DNA of 64,000 bases from a virus: positions 1 to 64,000 of the IMG/VR virus record IMGVR_UViG_3300024243_000016. The stretch is one strand, 5' to 3'. Both the position numbers and the translations under genes were made by a program. Under the pieces are notes generated by a model. It was not told the DNA's origin. It was given only the letters and a program-made list of their open reading frames with translations, and made no database searches. Shown here one piece after another: positions 23,250 through 34,333 of this stretch (positions within the stretch are counted from its first letter, which is position 1; each line of letters starts with the position of its first letter).

Positions 23250-24494
23250 TTACCAATCTGTTCTAACTCTAATAGTTAACGCTCTCTCATCATTAAGCAA
23301 CACAGGACGACTCAATTTAGCTACAGCCATAAGTTCATTATTGGCATTATAAAGACCAATACCAGTAGTATACACAAAACTTTTATCATTATCATCATCT
23401 TCAATAACGACAATGTTTTGTTCACTATCAATAAAAGTTGGGTTTGAGGAATAGTTAAACTCTGATGCGTCAATCTTACAGAAAAACAACGTACTGTTTA
23501 AGTTAGTTTTATTCTGAAAGCTTAGCTGTGCATCAGTAGAGTTAGCAACCCTTGACGATAAAACATGATCCAATATATTGTCAATCGTACCAGATGCTAG
23601 GAAATAATTCTGACCAATCAAAGTCTCTTCAGACATCGTACCGTTAACGAACGAACCAGTAAATTCTGACGTATTGCTGGATGCATTCTGCATAGCTAAC
23701 GTCCCAGTAATCGGCTGATCAGCTTGGAACGTCTTTTTAAGATCAAACATTAATATGCCCTGATCAATAAATACAAGACCAACTGAATTATCAGTATCAT
23801 TTGACTGATAAATGTTTGCAACATTTCCGCCATATGTAACCAACTTATTGTCATTAGAATCCACGTCTGAGTATGTTCTAAACAAAGAACCCGTTCTAAA
23901 CATATTATTATACTCTGGTGTATCTACTGAATCATGAGATGCACTATACGCTGTTCTAAAATAAACTGTTTCCCTCTTCATGCCATCACGGGAAAACAAC
24001 CTTTTAACATTAATAAATAAAGCCTCATTGATAATATCAGTTTCCGTGTCTGAATTTAATGGTGACACAAATTGTGCATCTTTATCCCCTAAAAGAACTT
24101 GTGCATATTGCTGATACATATACAGTTTTTCTCTCATTTGTGCTGTAGTAGATTTAAATATATAAAGCCCATCATCATCTAAAGTTGGGTTAAGATCTGT
24201 TACAATTGTTGAATCAACATGTAACCCAACAGAAACATCAAGAATCGGGTTTGATGTAGCTAATGTATAATCATTGTCATAACATGTTTGCCACAATGAA
24301 CTAGTGACTGAATATAAGTTATTCCATGAATCAGCAGATTTAGCATCATAACTAGATGATGCCCAATGTACATATTTCCTTCTGGTATTTACCGCAGAGC
24401 CAGAAACATCCTCACCAGCGATATCGATCAACTGATTTAATGAAGACCTGCTAGTCTTAATATCTTCAGGGTTAAAAGTTTTAAACGTTGCCAT
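23250..24494 (-). CDS. Virion structural protein of unknown role
   Basis: A 414-residue protein with an ATG behind GGAGG. It starts ATFKTFNPEDIKTSRS and is rich in Ser, Asn, Thr and Asp, with a predicted mixed beta fold and a conserved-looking end (LSRPVLLNDERALTIRVRTDW). No signal peptide, membrane segment or catalytic motif is seen. The N-terminal F-K-x-F-x-P-E-D-I pattern and the closing R-x-R-T/V-D-W strand recall proteins annotated as structural in distant T4-like phages; this is from memory. It stands in an unbroken run of tail genes (20302-48813). Confidence 0.55.
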   Translation of the reverse strand: MATFKTFNPEDIKTSRSSLNQLIDIAGEDVSGSAVNTRRKYVHWASSSYDAKSADSWNNLYSVTSSLWQTCYDNDYTLATSNPILDVSVGLHVDSTIVTDLNPTLDDDGLYIFKSTTAQMREKLYMYQQYAQVLLGDKDAQFVSPLNSDTETDIINEALFINVKRLFSRDGMKRETVYFRTAYSASHDSVDTPEYNNMFRTGSLFRTYSDVDSNDNKLVTYGGNVANIYQSNDTDNSVGLVFIDQGILMFDLKKTFQADQPITGTLAMQNASSNTSEFTGSFVNGTMSEETLIGQNYFLASGTIDNILDHVLSSRVANSTDAQLSFQNKTNLNSTLFFCKIDASEFNYSSNPTFIDSEQNIVVIEDDDNDKSFVYTTGIGLYNANNELMAVAKLSRPVLLNDERALTIRVRTDW

Positions 24495-24530
24495 ATTATA
24501 TACACCTCCAGAAAAAAATAAACAATATTA

Positions 24531-25253
24531 TTAAGTTTTACTTATCTCTACTCTAATACTCTTTTCAGCGCCAGTATTAACCCCACGAACCTTAACATAT
24601 GTAACAATAACATTCTTATTCTGTGTCGTGCCCCTCTTTTGAAAGGTTAAATTGCTAATAGACTTAGCTTTAACATCTAGCCTTATAGATGAGCCATTCG
24701 CTGAATCTCCAGAAGTTCTAGGTAAGAAATATTTAGCCTTTTTATTTACAGCATTAATAGTAACTGGCGTGTCATTCATAACCTCGATAAGCTCATTATC
24801 TGCCTCTACCTCAAAACTATAATCCTGCATTTCAGAATCGAAGGCTAGGTTAGTTAACTGTTGCTGTAAAGTCAACGAAGCCCTTTCTTGCCCTGAAGTT
24901 CCAAGGCTCAAATTAACTTGATCTGATGTGTGTGACCCAGCACCATCAATAGTAGATGCCAATGTTAAATTGGGAACTTTTGTTAATCTAGCATTAGTCA
25001 GTGAAACCAATTTATATTTTTGTGCTACAGTTTCATTAGTGATTGCCTCTAAAATTGGTGTATTATTTTCAATCTTAGCTTTCCCGGCAATAAGACCATG
25101 CTTTTTTATTAAAGTATAATCAATCTCATCATCAGACAATGCAAATTTAGTTATCTCAAACGAACCATCGTTCCTAGCTAAGTATTTTCTACCCAAATCC
25201 GTTAAAACTGCATCAACATAAATATTAACCGTTGTTGAATCTAAATGACCCAT
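24531..25253 (-). CDS. Virion structural protein of unknown role
   Basis: A 240-residue protein with an ATG behind GGAGG. The N-terminal part contains VDAVLTDLGRKYLARNDGSF followed by ITKFALSDDEIDY. An L-T-x-x-G-R-x-x-L segment before an F-x-L/F-S-D-x-x-I-x-Y strand recurs at the N-terminus of virion proteins in distant T4-like phages, as I recall. The C-terminal 100 residues are beta-rich and end TYVKVRGVNTGAEKSIRVEI. The exact place in the particle is unknown. Confidence 0.6.
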   Translation of the reverse strand: MGHLDSTTVNIYVDAVLTDLGRKYLARNDGSFEITKFALSDDEIDYTLIKKHGLIAGKAKIENNTPILEAITNETVAQKYKLVSLTNARLTKVPNLTLASTIDGAGSHTSDQVNLSLGTSGQERASLTLQQQLTNLAFDSEMQDYSFEVEADNELIEVMNDTPVTINAVNKKAKYFLPRTSGDSANGSSIRLDVKAKSISNLTFQKRGTTQNKNVIVTYVKVRGVNTGAEKSIRVEISKT

Positions 25254-25306
25254 ATCTTAATCCTCCAAGCAAACAAAGTGTTCCATTATTATAATTATTA
25301 TAAATC

Positions 25307-27187
25307 TTAGTTATTTTCCGTTTTTTTTACCCTTATCTTCAAATTTTTCTCTTCCATTATATCTGTATTAACAATATTTAATATATATTCATTATTATCA
25401 AAGTTATGTACCCTAAGTCCCTCATTAGTACCATCTACATTTTTGACATCTGGAGTTAAATAAATGTTTGCCCCCTTAACACCAGAAACATCAATAAAAT
25501 TATTAACCTTGTCAAATATTGGCATAAACCAGTTAGGATATGCCAATGGAGCACCAGCCTTGCAAACTTGTTTAATGTTATTCTTAATTCCATAAATATT
25601 TGTGTCAGAAATAACTTGTAATTGTTCTGAATAATTTGACTCTATCTCATGAGCATCTACACAAGTAATTGCATATATATCCCCAATGCCATACTGAACA
25701 CTAAAGTCAAATTTAGCATCTTTCATTTGCTCAAAATTATTTGGTACTCTAACCCCATCTTTAGTGCCATACTTTTCAAAACCTTCATCAACAACCCCAT
25801 AAACACCCTTCCAATCCCTAAAATCATATTGCCTCAACAATGAAAATGGTTCATTAACGTTAGACCTTTTATATATATTAAACTTCTTAATATCCTTTTG
25901 TGGATTATAAGGCAAGGACCAAAGTAAGGTCAAATCATTTTCATTTTTAAAAATAACACTAACATCTTTTGGAGACATAGGGGCTTGTTTCTCTTCTGTA
26001 ACAATATTAATTCTATTGCTAATTGGGCCTTCTATGTAATTTTTAATAATTTTTAACGTACCATCATTATCTGATATTGTTTCTTGATGCATCTCTAATA
26101 ACGGACTTACAGAATATTCATAATTAAAACCATATTTTATATAAATGTCATCATAAGTTTGCTTATGACTAATAACATTATTATCAACATCACCAAAAAT
26201 AACATCTATTAACTCACCCTTGTTATTATCATTAACATCTTGATCTTTAAACTTACGCCTAATCATATTTCCAACATAATAAACTATAACCTCACCATAA
26301 CTATCAACAGACACATTAGAGTTTACAAAATCAACATTACCGACAGTTTCTATTGAGGCTGGTAAAGATGACATATCAAATCGATACTTATCATATTTTA
26401 CCTTGTCGGCCAGTTCACCTGAAAGTCCTGATGTGTTTATATTTTTAGACGCAATTGCATATGTAACATCATTAAACTTCTTTAAAAATGTAGTAAAAAA
26501 CTCATAAAATCTTGCATTATTACCACTATCACACAATAATTCATTTTTAAAACATATATATCTAATAAAATCACTTATAACAATATTACCACCATACCCA
26601 GAAAAGAATAAATTGTTTATATCGCTATTAAAATCATACTTAAAAGAAATGTCGAGATTTAAATCACTTAAACCAACCATATCATCCAGATAAGAAAATA
26701 TATCACCTGATTTAACATTATCATCATATTCATAAACAAATTTAAAGTCAGTATTATTTTGAAACCTAGACTTAATATAATAATCACCAACAGATATATT
26801 ATTAATATCACCTATTGGTGTAGAACTAATGTCAAAATTATTCTTTTCTAATACTGTAGTGACATTCTTAAATTTGTCAAAATAAACACTAGGCTTAGAA
26901 ACAAACTTTATATTGTTGTATCTAGAAATTTCAAATTGATCCTCGCTCAAAACAAACTTCTTTAATTCATCATTCCAAACTTTCTTAAAAACTCTAGAAT
27001 CATCATTGTCACGCTCAAATTTATCATAAAAATTATATATAAAATTATACTCATTAACAAAAACAGGAACAACACCTATCGAAGTAATTGGATTACTAAC
27101 TAATGATACTGACACATCAGAATATTCTTCTTCCTGATTTAATAAATCATTCACCAAATCATCAACAACTTTCTTTATATCACTCAT
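25307..27187 (-). CDS. Large virion protein with a fibronectin type III-like domain
   Basis: A 626-residue protein, ATG start. Residues about 405-500 look like a fibronectin type III domain: APMSPKDVSVIFKNENDLTLLWSLP, then KKFNIYKRSNVNEPFSLL and a late YAITCVDAHEIESNYSE strand. The N-terminal 380 residues are rich in Asn, Asp, Tyr and Phe and are unrecognised. FN3-like modules are common in phage tail and baseplate proteins, where they bind host surfaces or act as spacers. It lies 20 bases after 27208-30555 and belongs to the same tail operon. Confidence 0.6.
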   Translation of the reverse strand: MSDIKKVVDDLVNDLLNQEEEYSDVSVSLVSNPITSIGVVPVFVNEYNFIYNFYDKFERDNDDSRVFKKVWNDELKKFVLSEDQFEISRYNNIKFVSKPSVYFDKFKNVTTVLEKNNFDISSTPIGDINNISVGDYYIKSRFQNNTDFKFVYEYDDNVKSGDIFSYLDDMVGLSDLNLDISFKYDFNSDINNLFFSGYGGNIVISDFIRYICFKNELLCDSGNNARFYEFFTTFLKKFNDVTYAIASKNINTSGLSGELADKVKYDKYRFDMSSLPASIETVGNVDFVNSNVSVDSYGEVIVYYVGNMIRRKFKDQDVNDNNKGELIDVIFGDVDNNVISHKQTYDDIYIKYGFNYEYSVSPLLEMHQETISDNDGTLKIIKNYIEGPISNRINIVTEEKQAPMSPKDVSVIFKNENDLTLLWSLPYNPQKDIKKFNIYKRSNVNEPFSLLRQYDFRDWKGVYGVVDEGFEKYGTKDGVRVPNNFEQMKDAKFDFSVQYGIGDIYAITCVDAHEIESNYSEQLQVISDTNIYGIKNNIKQVCKAGAPLAYPNWFMPIFDKVNNFIDVSGVKGANIYLTPDVKNVDGTNEGLRVHNFDNNEYILNIVNTDIMEEKNLKIRVKKTENN

Positions 27188-27207
27188 TTAAAAATCCCAT
27201 ATCATAA

Positions 27208-30200
27208 TTACAAATCAATATCAACAAACTTTGTCTTAAGATCGATCCCACTCTTTATATCTTTAAACTTGCCAACATCCTTACCATGCTTTTCTTTTTC
27301 AATTTCAACAAAAAACTGGTCTAAATTAACAGACTCTTGCAAGTTAACATTATCAGGCACATGAATGAAATATACCTTCCTAAAATATTTTTCAGACAAC
27401 AGCTTGCTAAAAACATTCTTAGGCATACCTGATATACAATAAAGAACCTTCTTAAGCATATTCCTATTTATATTATCAATGTCATTCTTACCTATATAAT
27501 TTTGGTTTTCGTCTAATTCAAAATCTAAACTATCAAATATTTCATCAACAACCTCATTATTAAAAAACCTATTTAAATCACTAATATTATCTATCTTAGC
27601 AATATTATCAGTCTTAGAAAATATATCCTCGTCAAAATTAGCCGAATACATAACTTCTACATATTTTTTAAGCGCACAGGATAGTTGCTCGTTAACCTCC
27701 TCTAAATTATCATCAAGCTCACTAACACTATGACTACCACCATCATCAAAGCCAACCACATCCTCATATTCATTAATATACCTATATTTCAAATCAAACA
27801 AATATGATCCAACATTATCAACACTTTCATCACCACTTTTATTAAAGTTCTTTTTAAACACATTAATCTTTATCTTAGAAGACAAGTTATTATTTAATGA
27901 TTCAACAAGGCCATTTGGTATACCAACTGCCAATATTTTACCATTATTAAAATCCCCTACCTTACTCTTAATTAACTTATATTCTTTTTTGTCAGTAACT
28001 GCAACATTGTTAAGCCTAAAAAATTGTGTACTATCATATTGGATAGGAGCACTACTATATGGAAACACAAGCTCATTATATAAATTTTTATCTATGTTTA
28101 TCTCGCTCTTATCTAAATAATTAGAAGCTAACTCAAAATTTTCATTAATACCTTCAACCAACTCCAAAATTTTAGTATCAAGCCCTAACAAACTATCAAG
28201 ATATATAATAAACTCATTTTTTACAACAGACAAATATTTAGCCAAATTATCAACAATAAAATAATGATCATCAGCAAACTTATTGCCAATAAAATCTGCT
28301 GGAAAAAACTTCATTAAATTGTTATCATACAAACCATAATTATTGTTATTAATGCTACCTTTAATTTTGTTAATCATAACATCATCATAAGGGCTATTAT
28401 TAATATAAGAAATGAATGGCTCTTGAGGCTCTAAAATATATTCACCGTCCGGGTCATCTGGAAGTACTTTGGTGATATTATCAACATTAGGAAGTTGTGA
28501 TGGCTTATTATAATCCATGGCGGAATCTCTTATCTCATATAAAAGCCTATTTCCAGAAGCTTGTCTGACATAATATGGCCAATATAATTTATATATATTT
28601 GAAAACAAATCATAGCACATAAAAGCTAAATTAAAGAAACTAATATTTCTATATTTAGTAGAGTAAGAACTAGAGGATTTTATGTCATTAAACATGTTAT
28701 AACAATAATTTAATATGTTCTCAAAAACACCACAGTCAGAAATTTCGTTACAAAAACTTAAGCCATCTTTTACCCAATGCACCCTGTTAAGTTGATGTGT
28801 ATAGTCTGGTTTAGACACATGATGTAAATAATAACCAAAAAACTTTGTATGTGCATATGAACCTTCACCATAATTAGTATATTCAAACTTTCCATCATTT
28901 GTATTAAACTTCATATCAACATCAAACAAACTTACAAAACTTTTTTCACTTTCAACATATTCACCTAAATCACTAAAGCCTGATATTTTTTCAAAATCGT
29001 CCTTGTTTTTCAAATATTTATAAGTTGAATATAAAAACATTTTTTTCAAAAAAACATTATTATTATAATATGACATCATAGACATAACAGAAAAGTTTAA
29101 ATCTTTATCAGCAAACTTCTCTAAAAGCATAGGGCCATTATCGTTCCATTGAGCCGGAGGAGTGTTGTTTTGTAATGTTGAATATATGTAGTTTGATGTT
29201 TGCTCAGTGTTATCCCCAAACTTAATAAAGCCATCTAATGTCTTAGCGTCAATAAGATCATTAACATCAAAAAGATCCTTAAGCGCAAAATTATTGCTAC
29301 TTGAAGTCTCGTCAGAATAAAAACCACTCTTTGCTGTCAAAAATTTATTAACTAACTTAACAACATATGATTGCAATTTATTAAACTCACCAACAAACTT
29401 TTTATTTCCTAAATAAGATGTAATTTTATTAGAAAAATTAAGTAAATCACTTTTTGTTTTCGAATCTTTAAACCCCATAAGTAATAATACGAATTCTCGC
29501 ACATCATTTCCAGCAACATTAACAAAACTACCAAGCAATTTTTGCAAAGAATTTTCAACAGAATCAACATCAGAACCCAAAGACTCTTCATTATCTGAAA
29601 AGAAAACTTCAGTTACCAATAAAAATACAATTTGATTAAGATATTCTCTCATTTTTAAATCATTATTATCAAACCTCACCCCCTCATCAAAAATAACATT
29701 TCTATTAGTTAGAAACCTAGATATATCAATAACATCATCATCTAATTTATATAACCTATCTTCATAATCAAATATATCTAACTCACTAGTATGTTTAATA
29801 GGCTTATTATACAATCTCTTGCCATATAAAATATCAATAGATTTCTCGAACGCACGCTCAAAGTTATTTTTTATAGGATCTCCAGCCAAACTACCAAAAA
29901 TACTTAAATCAAACTTTCCAGTATCATTATATAAATCATATATCTCCTGATACTGCTTTAACTCATTAGTGTCAACAGATGTTAAGATATTAAATAAGTT
30001 TTTATCCAAAAGAAACAAATCTTTTAAATTGTAATTTTTATTAACTACATTAGTTATACTTACTAAATCTTCATAATATATTCTTTTTAGTAGCTGAAAC
30101 AACGCTCCCCAACTTTCATCACTACTAAACAACTCATGTGTTGCATTATTATTATAAATTGATTGTCTCAAATTGTTTAAGTAACTATCATTAATATAGT

Positions 30201-30555
30201 TAGATATATCAAAATTAGAGGCTTGCAAATTCAACTTATCTAAAATCTTAACCATTTTATCACTTTCAAAAAACCTATATAACCACATTAAATCAAATGT
30301 TTTTTTATAAAACGGATTGTTTACTGACAAATAATTAAATGCCCCCAACATAACTGGCTGAAGAGTTTTGTCTTGGTATACCTTTCCATCCACGAAAGTA
30401 TCATTAAATATATTAATCTCACTATCAAGCACATCTTTATCAGAAGATAAATCCACCTCTACATATCCACCATCTTTACCCTTTAGTTTTGATAGCGGAT
30501 CAAAATGGCTAGCATAGTACTTGTCAATTAAATATTCAACATCTTTTTTACCCAT
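27208..30555 (-). CDS. Very large virion protein, unrecognised
   Basis: A 1115-residue protein, ATG start behind GGAAT. Composition is dominated by Asn, Asp, Lys, Leu and Phe, with many predicted helices and no recognisable enzymatic motif, signal peptide or membrane segment. The early part reads KYYASHFDPLSKLKGKDGG and the C-terminus ends DLKTKFVDIDL. Position in the unbroken tail operon is the only evidence for a structural role. It may be a baseplate wedge or fibre-connecting protein, like the large gp7 or gp10 in T4, but I see no sequence match to these. Confidence 0.5.
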   Translation of the reverse strand: MGKKDVEYLIDKYYASHFDPLSKLKGKDGGYVEVDLSSDKDVLDSEINIFNDTFVDGKVYQDKTLQPVMLGAFNYLSVNNPFYKKTFDLMWLYRFFESDKMVKILDKLNLQASNFDISNYINDSYLNNLRQSIYNNNATHELFSSDESWGALFQLLKRIYYEDLVSITNVVNKNYNLKDLFLLDKNLFNILTSVDTNELKQYQEIYDLYNDTGKFDLSIFGSLAGDPIKNNFERAFEKSIDILYGKRLYNKPIKHTSELDIFDYEDRLYKLDDDVIDISRFLTNRNVIFDEGVRFDNNDLKMREYLNQIVFLLVTEVFFSDNEESLGSDVDSVENSLQKLLGSFVNVAGNDVREFVLLLMGFKDSKTKSDLLNFSNKITSYLGNKKFVGEFNKLQSYVVKLVNKFLTAKSGFYSDETSSSNNFALKDLFDVNDLIDAKTLDGFIKFGDNTEQTSNYIYSTLQNNTPPAQWNDNGPMLLEKFADKDLNFSVMSMMSYYNNNVFLKKMFLYSTYKYLKNKDDFEKISGFSDLGEYVESEKSFVSLFDVDMKFNTNDGKFEYTNYGEGSYAHTKFFGYYLHHVSKPDYTHQLNRVHWVKDGLSFCNEISDCGVFENILNYCYNMFNDIKSSSSYSTKYRNISFFNLAFMCYDLFSNIYKLYWPYYVRQASGNRLLYEIRDSAMDYNKPSQLPNVDNITKVLPDDPDGEYILEPQEPFISYINNSPYDDVMINKIKGSINNNNYGLYDNNLMKFFPADFIGNKFADDHYFIVDNLAKYLSVVKNEFIIYLDSLLGLDTKILELVEGINENFELASNYLDKSEINIDKNLYNELVFPYSSAPIQYDSTQFFRLNNVAVTDKKEYKLIKSKVGDFNNGKILAVGIPNGLVESLNNNLSSKIKINVFKKNFNKSGDESVDNVGSYLFDLKYRYINEYEDVVGFDDGGSHSVSELDDNLEEVNEQLSCALKKYVEVMYSANFDEDIFSKTDNIAKIDNISDLNRFFNNEVVDEIFDSLDFELDENQNYIGKNDIDNINRNMLKKVLYCISGMPKNVFSKLLSEKYFRKVYFIHVPDNVNLQESVNLDQFFVEIEKEKHGKDVGKFKDIKSGIDLKTKFVDIDL

Positions 30556-30564
30556 AACAATTCC

Positions 30565-33267
30565 TTATTTAATAATTGAACCAAAGTTATTATCAAGCAT
30601 AAATGGCCTCATTCTATATTCAAATTTCCTATTTATGTTATTAATGCCAACATCTATAACAAACTTTTCATCTATACTTTTTCCAACGTACTGCCATGGC
30701 ATACTAGTTCCAGACTCTCTTTGCTCTAAAACATAAAAATCAACATTATCATCATCAATAACGCTTTCTAATGAAATTTCATATAGATAGGCAATCTTTC
30801 TTATCAACAATGAGCCATATTTAAGCTTTATAATCCTTTTTGCAGGCAACTCTATGTCTAACTCATTAACAACATTTTCATCTAAAACATTCAATGCAAT
30901 ATTATCAATATTCGGTATCTCACTTCTATCTATCATATATTTTTTCTTTCTCTCATCAGTATCAATAAATTCATTTAAATTGACAACAGATGTACTCACC
31001 CTTACCTTATAATTAGTATTGTCAACATTGATATTCCCTAATTTCTTAATCCTGGAAAAATCAATTTTATTTCCCATAACAAAATTAGAGTTAAAAACTT
31101 CACCATTATCCTTATTAACCAACTCTACTTTATATGCTGGTAATTTTTTAGATAATGACTCCTTTATATCTGCACGCTCCAACTCTTCTGCGAACGATTT
31201 AACAACAACTTCGTCTGACTTTTGTTTATTCTTTAAGGAGTCAATTAATATAGCAGCCACGCCCTCGTCATCAAATGCTGAGTCATCAATCTTTGTGTCA
31301 ACATTAATTTTAATATCATTTTTATTGCCCACTTTAACATCAGCCCTTACATCATATATTTTACCATCTTGATCAGTCCTAACATTTCTTCTATATTGTA
31401 TAGTTGAAAAATTACCACTATCCTCAAAGGCATTATGGAACCTATCAAAAACCTTAACCGAATATTCATATATATTATATTCAGTTAAATTGTTGTCAAC
31501 AAAACTTACCTTCCCACTCTTTGATATGTTTTTCGCACTACCGCATTCATTAAATTTATTTTCGAACCTAGATACGTTACGTCTTAATAGATTTGCAAAC
31601 TCAAATTCACCAGCTATGCCTTCAATATCAACATTTATTTTATTACCGTTCTCCTTGACAAATATATTTGGCTTACTCTGCACCAACCCCCTCTTATATT
31701 TAGAACCAAAGTCACCATTAGATGTTTTTGCAACCATATCATAAAAATCATATGACTCAACGCCATTTAAAACAGTAATAAACCTATATTCAAATATATC
31801 ACCGCTATAATTGTATTTCTTATCAACAAAATTAACAAACTTAGATTTGCTCAAATCCTTTTCAACACTAACATTACTAACAAAATCCATTTTTGTTTTC
31901 ATCTTTTTATTATTAAAGCCTAATCTTCTTTTATAGATCTTAATAAAGTCACACTTTACACCATCTATTGAAATATTTATACTTAAATTACCAAAGCTAG
32001 TAACAACACTACTAGCATGACTTACTGGCTTAGGTGGAACACCTAAATCTGATAGGTTCACTACATTATTAGGCACGCTCGATCTATCATCTTTATTATC
32101 ACCAAAAACTTTTATATTGTTGCCAATGTTACTAATACTTATGTCTTTAGGCACAACAAATTTAATACTATTATTTTTACCAGCAACATACCTATTTTTA
32201 CCAAACGTGTTCGATGATGCAACCCTATATTCACCAAAATCAATACCGTATTTATTAGAATCATAATCATTAAAAACATAATTGCCGTTTTTGTTAACAT
32301 TGCTAACCGATCTTAAGGCTTTTTTATCTAAATTACCAACAAGAAGATCATAAACATCACAAACAACATCATTACTAAAAATATTAGATATAGACTTGCC
32401 ATTAAGTAACATGTGAAAATATGCCTCATTAAAACTCTTAAAGAATCTATCGCCAAGATAAACAGAATTACTTCTAAGCTTTAAGTCATCGGCATAACTA
32501 TCTACACGCAAATAATTATCATTAATTGAAACGTTTTCATTTGATGTGTTAGATCTGTTTTTATCTAACAAAACATTATTATAATCAGAATAATTTAAAA
32601 TTGGCAAAAACTTTTTATTAGAAGCAGCAATGTTAACATCACTTTTAATTACCCTCAACTTATCAACATTGTTCTTAATATATCTATTAGACAAATCAAC
32701 ATTAGTAATATTGTTAGCTACCCTATCCTTTGGCGATTGCGCTTTATTACTAAGTCTGCCAGCTTCATGCTCGTAAACATTAATATTGTTAGACAAAAAC
32801 TCATTATTAACTAAGCCATATAAACCAATAGAGCCAAAGTTAGAAGAAATATTATTGTTATATTTTAAAACATTTAACAAGTTATTAACAACAGTAAAGT
32901 TTTTAGAAATTGTGTTAACATGTGCTCTATAAGAATCTAAGTCTTTGAAACCAAACTTATCCTTATAAACAAACTTATATAATTTATCATAAAGAGAATC
33001 ATTATTATCATCAAACAACCCAAAGAATAGCTCTGAGATGCCATTTATATAATCCATAACATAGCTCTCAGGCAAAGAAACAAAGACATTGAATACATTT
33101 TGCTCACCATTGCTTTCTTGCTCATTCAACTCTATTGCTAAATCAATAGGCTCAACCTTACTTTTAACATCTATATAATTAAAAATATTTTTATTATCAA
33201 TACCTTTATTTTTATAAAGTCCAGAATTATTACTATTTAAAAATTTTCTATTTTTATTTTTAGCCAT
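30565..33267 (-). CDS. Very large virion protein with fibronectin-like segments
   Basis: A 900-residue protein, ATG start; its TAA is ten bases before the next gene. The N-terminal 400 residues are Asn-rich and low in complexity. Residues about 410-540 contain GVPPKPVSHASSVVTSFG and CDFIKIYKRRLGFNN, the I-Y-K-R/K strand seen in fibronectin-like domains of neighbouring genes, and later there are further strand repeats (YEISLESVID; YRMRPFMLD). This suggests a chain of beta-sandwich modules. The match is weak and by eye. It sits between two other unrecognised tail genes. Confidence 0.5.
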   Translation of the reverse strand: MAKNKNRKFLNSNNSGLYKNKGIDNKNIFNYIDVKSKVEPIDLAIELNEQESNGEQNVFNVFVSLPESYVMDYINGISELFFGLFDDNNDSLYDKLYKFVYKDKFGFKDLDSYRAHVNTISKNFTVVNNLLNVLKYNNNISSNFGSIGLYGLVNNEFLSNNINVYEHEAGRLSNKAQSPKDRVANNITNVDLSNRYIKNNVDKLRVIKSDVNIAASNKKFLPILNYSDYNNVLLDKNRSNTSNENVSINDNYLRVDSYADDLKLRSNSVYLGDRFFKSFNEAYFHMLLNGKSISNIFSNDVVCDVYDLLVGNLDKKALRSVSNVNKNGNYVFNDYDSNKYGIDFGEYRVASSNTFGKNRYVAGKNNSIKFVVPKDISISNIGNNIKVFGDNKDDRSSVPNNVVNLSDLGVPPKPVSHASSVVTSFGNLSINISIDGVKCDFIKIYKRRLGFNNKKMKTKMDFVSNVSVEKDLSKSKFVNFVDKKYNYSGDIFEYRFITVLNGVESYDFYDMVAKTSNGDFGSKYKRGLVQSKPNIFVKENGNKINVDIEGIAGEFEFANLLRRNVSRFENKFNECGSAKNISKSGKVSFVDNNLTEYNIYEYSVKVFDRFHNAFEDSGNFSTIQYRRNVRTDQDGKIYDVRADVKVGNKNDIKINVDTKIDDSAFDDEGVAAILIDSLKNKQKSDEVVVKSFAEELERADIKESLSKKLPAYKVELVNKDNGEVFNSNFVMGNKIDFSRIKKLGNINVDNTNYKVRVSTSVVNLNEFIDTDERKKKYMIDRSEIPNIDNIALNVLDENVVNELDIELPAKRIIKLKYGSLLIRKIAYLYEISLESVIDDDNVDFYVLEQRESGTSMPWQYVGKSIDEKFVIDVGINNINRKFEYRMRPFMLDNNFGSIIK

Positions 33268-34299
33268 TTAAAAAAATTCCACAATAAAATACTTAATAAA
33301 CTTAATCAATGCGCCTGGGGCATCAAAGCCTGGAGAGTCAATGTAAACATCATTACCATTATAATAATAGTCTAAAAGCCCAACATAATCATTATAATTA
33401 CTTTCTTTAGAAACACTATCTATGTCTGCATCTACAATAAATTTACCAACAACATAAACACCATTACCAACATTAACAAAATCCAGTTTATCAATATTAG
33501 AAACTGTAGAGATATCAGAATCAGAAGCTTGTTTATTCCTAAAGAAACTTATAATACAATTATTGTTCTCACTGGTGTTCTCAAAATTAACAACCTTTGG
33601 TGTATTATTGTCAAAAATATTATAAAAACTTTGCTCACTCTTTTTGTCTTCAAAACTACTATAACCAGAATCAGAATAATCAATGCCCAAGGGAGGTAAA
33701 AAAGCATAGTTGTTAAACACGCCATTAAAAGAATATAAGTCTGACGCCATAATATAGTTAATAGAAGCTTTATCGCTCAAAGAATCATAATCAACATTCT
33801 TACCAATGTCAAAAACAGCATCATCAAAATTAAACTCTAATAAATCTGATGACAAAACTAAGCTTTTATTTCTATCCTTTAACTGTTCAGTCAGTAAATT
33901 AAAATGACCCTTTAGTTTGTTATACACACTAGAAACAACAAAGCTATCATCAATACAACTTGATAAACTAGATGAATTAACATTGTAAAAATCAAAACCC
34001 TTCTTAATAGCATTGTCAACAGAGGAACTGTTTAACATTACAAAGCCGAAATCACCATCCCAATCAACAAATTTACCACCTCCATCAATAATCTCTGAAG
34101 CCATTCCTAATGATTCAAAAACAGGAACATTATCAAACAACTCTTTATAATAAAATGCAAACTTATCTGAAACCCCAACGCAAACTTCATTGTTATCCAC
34201 GCCGAAAGCAATCTTCAGTGCCTCGCTTTTGTTCTTAGAATCATTACAAGTAGTATTGTAATCTAAAACTCTCTCTTTTTTATTTAAAATTCCAGTCAT
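33268..34299 (-). CDS. Virion-associated protein of unknown function
   Basis: A 343-residue protein, ATG start; its stop codon directly abuts the ATG of 30565-33267, so translation is coupled. The N-terminus reads TGILNKKERVLDYN, and the body is rich in Asp, Ser, Asn and Phe with no motif I recognise. It may be an adaptor between the large proteins around it. The role is inferred only from position. Confidence 0.45.
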   Translation of the reverse strand: MTGILNKKERVLDYNTTCNDSKNKSEALKIAFGVDNNEVCVGVSDKFAFYYKELFDNVPVFESLGMASEIIDGGGKFVDWDGDFGFVMLNSSSVDNAIKKGFDFYNVNSSSLSSCIDDSFVVSSVYNKLKGHFNLLTEQLKDRNKSLVLSSDLLEFNFDDAVFDIGKNVDYDSLSDKASINYIMASDLYSFNGVFNNYAFLPPLGIDYSDSGYSSFEDKKSEQSFYNIFDNNTPKVVNFENTSENNNCIISFFRNKQASDSDISTVSNIDKLDFVNVGNGVYVVGKFIVDADIDSVSKESNYNDYVGLLDYYYNGNDVYIDSPGFDAPGALIKFIKYFIVEFF

Positions 34300-34333
34300 G
34301 TTAATAAATATTAAAAGCCCTTACTTTTTTTTC